From contig MU119554.1 of NCBI GenBank assembly GCA_014904845.1, positions 1 through 47,019 on the forward strand: a DNA stretch of 47,019 nt, given 5' to 3'. The translations under genes and the position numbers were made by a program. Of this stretch, positions 42,266 through 47,019 are shown one piece after another (position 1 is the stretch's first letter; each line of letters opens with the position of its first letter). Origin of the DNA: Acephala macrosclerotiorum. Its lineage: Eukaryota; Ascomycota; Leotiomycetes; Helotiales; Mollisiaceae. A model generated the notes under the pieces. It had not been told where the DNA came from. It was given only the letters and a program-made list of their open reading frames with translations, and did not search any database.

Positions 42266-42850
42266 ATGCTCGCCTTTAGCTTGTGTCTCTCTTTGCGTCA
42301 CGACATATCTAAGATGGCATCATCCCTTCACGGCCTCGTAATCAGCACGGCCCGCTTAGCATACTCGCTCCTAGCCTTGTGTTTCTATGCAATCGATGAA
42401 TTTATTGGTTTCATTATCGGTGATCGGCATGGATGTAATACAAGGCGCTGCATAGCGGCTATTGTCCTGGTCTGCGCAGTTCTCGTCAACAGGGTCGATT
42501 GGCCTGTATTTGAATTTAGAGAGAAATGGTCACCAAAAGACTACACAGCTCTCGAGCAGCATGGGTTTTGACTACTGTTCCTCCATCCAGCAAAAGACAG
42601 CCAGAGGATCGGAGCCAGGATTCAGACTGTGAGATTCGACGATCTGCCTGTATACGAGGCTCTGTCTTACACTTGGGGGATCCCAATGCAACCAAAACGA
42701 TAACATTAAATGGGAAGTTATTCTGGGTCACAGAAAACCTATGCCATGCGCTTTATGCGATTAGAAGTTGGAAGAAGGAGCGCATCATTTGAATTGATTC
42801 GATCTGCTTGTATCTCAGTCGATACCGAACGAAATGCCGCGGAAACTTGA
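42266..42850 (+). pseudogene. HET-domain gene relic (N-terminal part, with membrane segments)
   Basis: ATG at 42266 opens 101 codons with hydrophobic segments (LVISTARLAYSLLALCFYAI, CIAAIVLVCAVLVN) and stops at TGA 42569-42571. The same frame continues with RIGARIQTVRFDDLPVYEALSYTWG-like sequence, the first HET block. A one-base loss in the G run 42675-42679 moves the next block, DPNATKTITLNGKLFWV and ENLCHALYAIR, into another frame. That frame hits TGA at 42790-42792, exactly where HET domains have the Trp of WIDSICINQ; IDSIC follows it. A further frame change leads to QSIPNE. Nothing after that is HET-like. So there are at least two nonsense codons and two frameshifts, and the C-terminal part is missing. 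An N-terminal membrane region is unusual but occurs in some fungal HET proteins. Confidence 0.7.
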
Positions 42851-44297
42851 GGTTTGGACCTCTGTCTTCTGAGGGGTTTCGTTTTACGCATTGGGCGTAA
42901 GCTGCGTAGTGGTAAGCTGGGCCAGAATCGTAATCTGTCTAAAGTGCTGCTTTTATCATGCTCGACTTCTTTTTCGCTAATTTCATTTAAGTGGCTACGA
43001 GTATCCCGTGAGCAGCGATCGTATTTACCTGAGCTGAGGGTAAGCATCGCTAAGCAGAACCTGAGCAGAGCCTGAGTAACTTCAGCAGTGAGCACACGGC
43101 ATAGTCAGCCTAATCATGCATTAAGGGGCTATTTTAGCACCTAAAGGGGCCTACTTACACCTTCCTAGTCTCATCTATTATGCATATCCATCTCATTCTG
43201 ACTCCAACAGAGTTACAGGGATTCCTCCGAAGCCCTTTTTAGATCCACATTCGCCGGTGTAAGATTTCTGAGGCGTTTGGACCAACTAAGGAGTTGAGCT
43301 AAAGAATACCCAGCGGTAACGCTAGGAGTTCCCGTACCTAGGAGTTCCTGGCTAGTGGCCAGAACTAACTATAAGGCTAGAATAGCTCCCAGCGTTCAAA
43401 GTATTTTTATTTTATTTTAAATCCATCTGCGTTTCGGCGTTGCCTACATTCAAAGCAAGGTTCCCAACAGGTCAACTCTGCGTTCATCTAGATACACGAA
43501 TTGTGTAGGCATGCAATGGTGCCTAACAGGTAACAGCATGGCTTTGGTCTCCTAGGCTCCCTCCAATACTGAAATTCCACAACTAACTTCGCAAGTATCT
43601 TATATAATGATTATTTTACTAAAATATTCAACTTCGTTGCTTCATTAAGTGGAGATGATGCCGCAACTTTGTGGCTTGGTTGCGCAGCTAGAGCTCTGGC
43701 GCTTGCAAAAAGCGACACATTTTCGATTTGTACTGTAAGCGCAGTCCTGAGTCTATGGTTCTCAGGCTTGTACGGTATTCGTAACAGGCGGGGTGAACAT
43801 AGCGTGAACAAGACGAATGAGAACTATGCAAAGAAAGCCATCGGCAACTCCTCTTGTTAATAGGTGGAGGAGGAGCCAATGGCGTGCAGGAAGAGGAGAG
43901 GTTGGATGGGAACAAAGTTTGTTATTTTTAGAAACTAAACAGCCGCGAAACATTTTCCGTTGATGGTTTTTCTCAGTTCTTCTCAAGCAATGCTTGGCTC
44001 AGAAAGCTGGTCTGCGAAGCTCCTTTGCAGCTTTCTCTTACGAGACCAGATTAAGAATCCCACTACGATTTTTCTGTGCGACACATCCGGCTCAGGCGAC
44101 GCCCTCCGGTAAGGCTCCTCTCCCTCAAAGAGCTTTTGCGAAACTACCTCTCAAGCCCATTCACTCGTATTGAAGTCGCTAACCCATCCAGCTATTGTAT
44201 TTGAGCGTGAGAAAAGTTTTACCCTTTTGACACGAAGTCCCAAAGGCTCTTTCAGCCAATCGTTCCCACCATCACCAGAAGTCGCAGTCTTTGGGAG
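42851..44297. other. 1.4-kb gene-free stretch before the large HET gene
   Basis: Includes a patch with CTAGGAGTTCC repeated at about 43324 and 43339 and AT-rich sequence near 43400-43420. Short frames only. The last few hundred bases are the likely promoter of the HET gene. Confidence 0.4.
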
Positions 44298-46547
44298 ATG
44301 TCGGGAGGAACTTCGGACGACCCAGCGGAAGTACTAGAAAGTACGCCCCTTCTGCAACAAACAGACACTGAGTTGGAGACGGAGGAACGCCAACCCGGTG
44401 CAAATCACCTTACAATCTGGTCCAGCATTACGGCTTTCATTTCAAGGCTCCAGAGCTACATCCCCGGGCGGTCTCACGGATGCCACATTTGCAAAACGGT
44501 CTTGGAAGTATATAACTCACCTCTCCCTGACATACACACATCGCTTGGATTTTTCCGAAATGGAGTCGCCACTGGATGTCCTGTTCATACTCCTCTCTTC
44601 AGGTATCTTGAGGAACTTCTGATCGATATTAAGCAACAGGAAAGACATCGTACCAACGGATCTGGCCAAGAGATACAAGACGCTATCGTTCTTTTGAGTA
44701 AAGTTGATGGAGTTTGGTACGTCCATCTCAGCTGGGATCCAAATACTGGTTCCCTCTGCATAAGGTCGCCTTATCTCGAGTTCCTACAAGATCCAGATCA
44801 CGCGTTCGGACACGGACAAAAGCTTGATCGTCAGTGGATCGAGCCACACGTTCTGGACTGTTATCGAAACTGCAAAACACAGCACGGGTCGATGTGTTCC
44901 TCATCAGAACGTCTTGCATTGCTGTCGGTTCCACGAATGCAGTACCTTGTCGATATAATCGACGAATGCATCGTACGCGCTCAAGCGGACATGCCTTACG
45001 TTGCCTTAAGTTACGTATGGGGCCAAGTTGAGTGCTTGAAAACCACATTGGCGAACGTTGCAGATTTGCAAAAGCCAGGCTCACTCAGGGATGTGAAGCA
45101 CGGTCGTGTTCCCAAGACGATCCAAGATACGATGGGTCTCATGAAGATCCTGGGAGAGCGATATCTGTGGGCAGACACGCTGTCGATCGTGCAAGACGAT
45201 TTCGAGGACAAAGAAGACCAACTGCAGCAGATGGCGCGCATCTACGCGTACGCCGAAGTTGTGATTATTGCCGCAGACGGCCCAGACTCGGAGTTTAGCT
45301 TGCGAGAGATCAGAGAACTGTCCGAGCCTCAACCGCGGGATTTGAAACAGCTCTTGATTCCGTTTGGCGACAAGGTGTTGATGGGTCGGATCGATCCGTA
45401 CTTTGCGTCAAACATCCGCATCCCCTTCAGCCAGGAGAGATACTTCCAACGCGGTTGGACGTTTCAAGAGTTTGCCTTTGCACGTCGTCGCTTGATATTC
45501 AAGGAAAACAGTGTCTGCTTTGAGTGCATGTCCGCCGTCGAATTGGAAGATGTGGACTATTCATTGGAGATTGATCACGCTTCTAAGCAGTTGTCGACCC
45601 AGAAACTTACCAAGGACGGCCTTCCGATCATGAGCGAATACATGACCTTGGTCAACCTGATCAATAACCGGCAATTCACATTCCCAGAAGATATTCTGCC
45701 AGCATTCTGCGGTACCATGAATACTCTGCTCCGACCTTTTCCGCAAGGCTTTATCTGCGGGCACCCTGAAATGTTTTTCGATGTATCGCTGCTATGGCAG
45801 CCCCATTCGGACGTGGACCGGCGCCTGCGACGCGGCTCAGAAACTGAGGGGTTCAGGTCCGGATTGCCAAGTTGGTCTTGGGCAGGGTGGTGCGGTATAC
45901 TCCATATCTGGTCCTGGAACTCCGCCAATGACTTCATTGCGATTAGTGAACACACTGGGGATACTCCTCGAGCTATAACTTCTCCAATTACGACTTGGTA
46001 TACGGCAGAACGTCCAGACGCAGTGCGGCGCAAGATTGACACACAATGGCGCGATGCGTATCAAGACCCGAGTGTTCCATTGCCCAAAGGATGGTCGAGA
46101 AAGAAATACGCCCCTTCTCAGATTCTGACCTGGCTGTATTCGCTAGCTTGGAAAGGAGTCCGCAGAGGCTGGCTGCGGCGTTCGGTCTTGGGACTATTCA
46201 ATCGTCACGATTTCTCCATCAGCATCCCCTGGGCGCCCATAGGGTTAGAATTTGTGTACTGGCACGAAGTCACAGACCTCCGCTCCCTCTACCCTCTGCC
46301 CCCATCAAATCCAGATGCATCGGGCAAAGCAATCTCAACCAACGCATACCTCTTCAGCCGCGTCAGAACAGCGTGCCTGTACGTGTCACTCGAAATGGAA
46401 GGCGCTATTTCCTTCGATCTTCTCACTCGGTCTGCGACCTGGGTTGGCGTCATGTCAGCTCATAGCGCGTCTGAGATGCCAGCTGACGGGGAGGAGATAG
46501 AAATAATAGCTATATCCGAGGGGTATTTCTTGAATGACATGGACTAA
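44298..46547 (+). CDS. HET-domain (heterokaryon incompatibility) protein, 749 aa, ends at a possibly premature TAA
   Basis: A single exon. Residues 1-225 carry a CHIC motif (about 61-64) and a β-rich-looking segment common in long fungal HET proteins. The HET domain spans about 232-395: MPYVALSYVWGQ, VPKTIQDTM, LGERYLWADTLSIVQDD (the usual WIDxICINQ block is changed to WADTLSIVQ), QMARIYAYAEVVIIAADG, then after a spacer YFQRGWTFQEFAFARRRLIF and CFEC. The C-terminal part has PSWSWAGW, a further conserved HET-protein element. HET proteins cause cell death after fusion of unlike strains. The frame does not end naturally: directly after TAA it continues for 63 sense codons with recognisable HET C-terminal sequence (see next entry). 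No intron with workable signals removes the TAA. Confidence 0.88.
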   Translation: MSGGTSDDPAEVLESTPLLQQTDTELETEERQPGANHLTIWSSITAFISRLQSYIPGRSHGCHICKTVLEVYNSPLPDIHTSLGFFRNGVATGCPVHTPLFRYLEELLIDIKQQERHRTNGSGQEIQDAIVLLSKVDGVWYVHLSWDPNTGSLCIRSPYLEFLQDPDHAFGHGQKLDRQWIEPHVLDCYRNCKTQHGSMCSSSERLALLSVPRMQYLVDIIDECIVRAQADMPYVALSYVWGQVECLKTTLANVADLQKPGSLRDVKHGRVPKTIQDTMGLMKILGERYLWADTLSIVQDDFEDKEDQLQQMARIYAYAEVVIIAADGPDSEFSLREIRELSEPQPRDLKQLLIPFGDKVLMGRIDPYFASNIRIPFSQERYFQRGWTFQEFAFARRRLIFKENSVCFECMSAVELEDVDYSLEIDHASKQLSTQKLTKDGLPIMSEYMTLVNLINNRQFTFPEDILPAFCGTMNTLLRPFPQGFICGHPEMFFDVSLLWQPHSDVDRRLRRGSETEGFRSGLPSWSWAGWCGILHIWSWNSANDFIAISEHTGDTPRAITSPITTWYTAERPDAVRRKIDTQWRDAYQDPSVPLPKGWSRKKYAPSQILTWLYSLAWKGVRRGWLRRSVLGLFNRHDFSISIPWAPIGLEFVYWHEVTDLRSLYPLPPSNPDASGKAISTNAYLFSRVRTACLYVSLEMEGAISFDLLTRSATWVGVMSAHSASEMPADGEEIEIIAISEGYFLNDMD

Positions 46548-46739
46548 ATGTGGGATTCGATGGAAATGGATGGACTGGAGAGCTATTATAGGAGTCAAGA
46601 GCCAGGGAGGTATCATTTCCACAATGTGATGTGGATAAAGCGGGAGGAGGGAATAGCCTATCGTAATGGGCTGGGAAGGGTGAGTAAGAGTGTTTGGGAA
46701 TCCCTTCAGCCAGAAGAGACCGAGGTGATTTTGGGATAG
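46548..46739 (+). pseudogene. In-frame C-terminal continuation of the HET gene past TAA
   Basis: Contiguous with and in the same frame as the preceding gene: YHFHNVMWIKREEGIAYRNG, LGRVSKSVWESLQPEE and ILG, then TAG. Patterns of the type NVMWIxxxxGIAYRxGLGRV are typical ends of long fungal HET proteins. It therefore belongs to the ancestral gene, which is either nonsense-truncated or read through. Confidence 0.7.
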
Positions 46740-47019
46740 AAGGAAAATTCTGAATATCGCCAACAGGAATAGTAATCTTAGATTCTTAGATTCTTTGAAC
46801 TTCCTGCCTTGAAGTTCTGCCAATATAACTATATAGCGAATTCCTCCGCTCGTCAGATATTGCCTCCTTTGCCGCCTATTACAGGCAAAAGCCGTGGTGT
46901 GGGTGTAAAGTGTGTGTTCATGATGTCTACTACGTACAGGCCCTTTTAATTGTCTAGCGAGTCCGAAAACAGCTCTTCGGCCGTGGAGTGACGTCGTGCA
47001 TCAGCCAATCAGACCACCA
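46740..47019. other. 3' flank of the HET gene
   Basis: A direct duplication of TTAGATTC (TTAGATTCTTAGATTCTT near 46778-46795) is the only structure seen. Confidence 0.35.

Noticed and set aside
22930..46739. RIP as the cause of all nonsense codons in the broken genes
   Set aside because: Every stop codon can arise from a sense codon by one C-to-T or G-to-A change, so stops alone are not evidence; only the TGA at the conserved Trp near 42790 has a clear direction. Frameshifts are also present.
1..47019. tRNA, rRNA, CRISPR arrays, telomeric repeats, centromeric satellites
   Set aside because: Looked for and not seen: no cloverleaf with B-box consensus, no regular spaced repeats, no telomeric TTAGGG tracts.

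Overview
The window is nuclear DNA of a filamentous ascomycete, most likely a leotiomycete (inference from family resemblance, not from a search). Genes on both strands carry short spliceosomal introns (40-160 nt, mostly 45-60), usually with CTAAC-like branch points. The families are fungal: Orm, Erg28, Maf1, CCG-6-like wall protein, Zn-cluster regulator, fungal CorA-like and HET proteins. No viral, bacterial or organellar signal, tRNA, rRNA or CRISPR array was seen. All exon joins were derived by hand from splice signals, frame closure and family resemblance.

Layout. 1-2.8 kb: no genes, two MITE-like inverted-repeat elements. 2.8-13 kb: GPI-type wall protein (-), Orm sphingolipid regulator (-), a 1122-aa five-zinc-knuckle protein (+), DHA1-type MFS transporter (+). 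14.3-15.3 kb: DUF427 protein (-), then a repeat-like gene-free stretch. 17.8-21.6 kb: Zn-cluster transcription factor (+) and an 89-aa three-exon protein (+). 22.9-31.2 kb: accessory island with a broken HET gene (-), Erg28 (+), a six-exon CorA-like membrane protein (-), a decayed unknown gene (-), a four-exon protein kinase (+) and another broken frame (-). Two diverged ~340-bp direct repeats (23.6 and 30.9 kb) bracket most of it. 31.6-41.4 kb: housekeeping block of Maf1 (-), AP-1 sigma adaptin (-, with a 9-nt exon), glutamate-cysteine ligase modifier subunit (+), Bud32 (-), a membrane-anchored coiled-coil protein (+) and an ACS-type MFS transporter (+). 42.2-46.8 kb: a broken HET gene (+) and a long HET-domain gene (+) whose frame runs 63 codons past an in-frame TAA.

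How the genes relate. The housekeeping genes act separately: ER sphingolipid control (Orm), ergosterol C4-demethylation scaffold (Erg28), Pol III repression (Maf1), clathrin transport (AP-1 sigma), glutathione synthesis (GCLM), tRNA t6A/KEOPS (Bud32). The accessory part looks like a turning-over allorecognition-type neighbourhood: three HET loci in different states of decay, a fungal-type kinase, a CorA-like membrane protein and unknown broken genes. No functional link among these is shown by the sequence; it is inferred from clustering.
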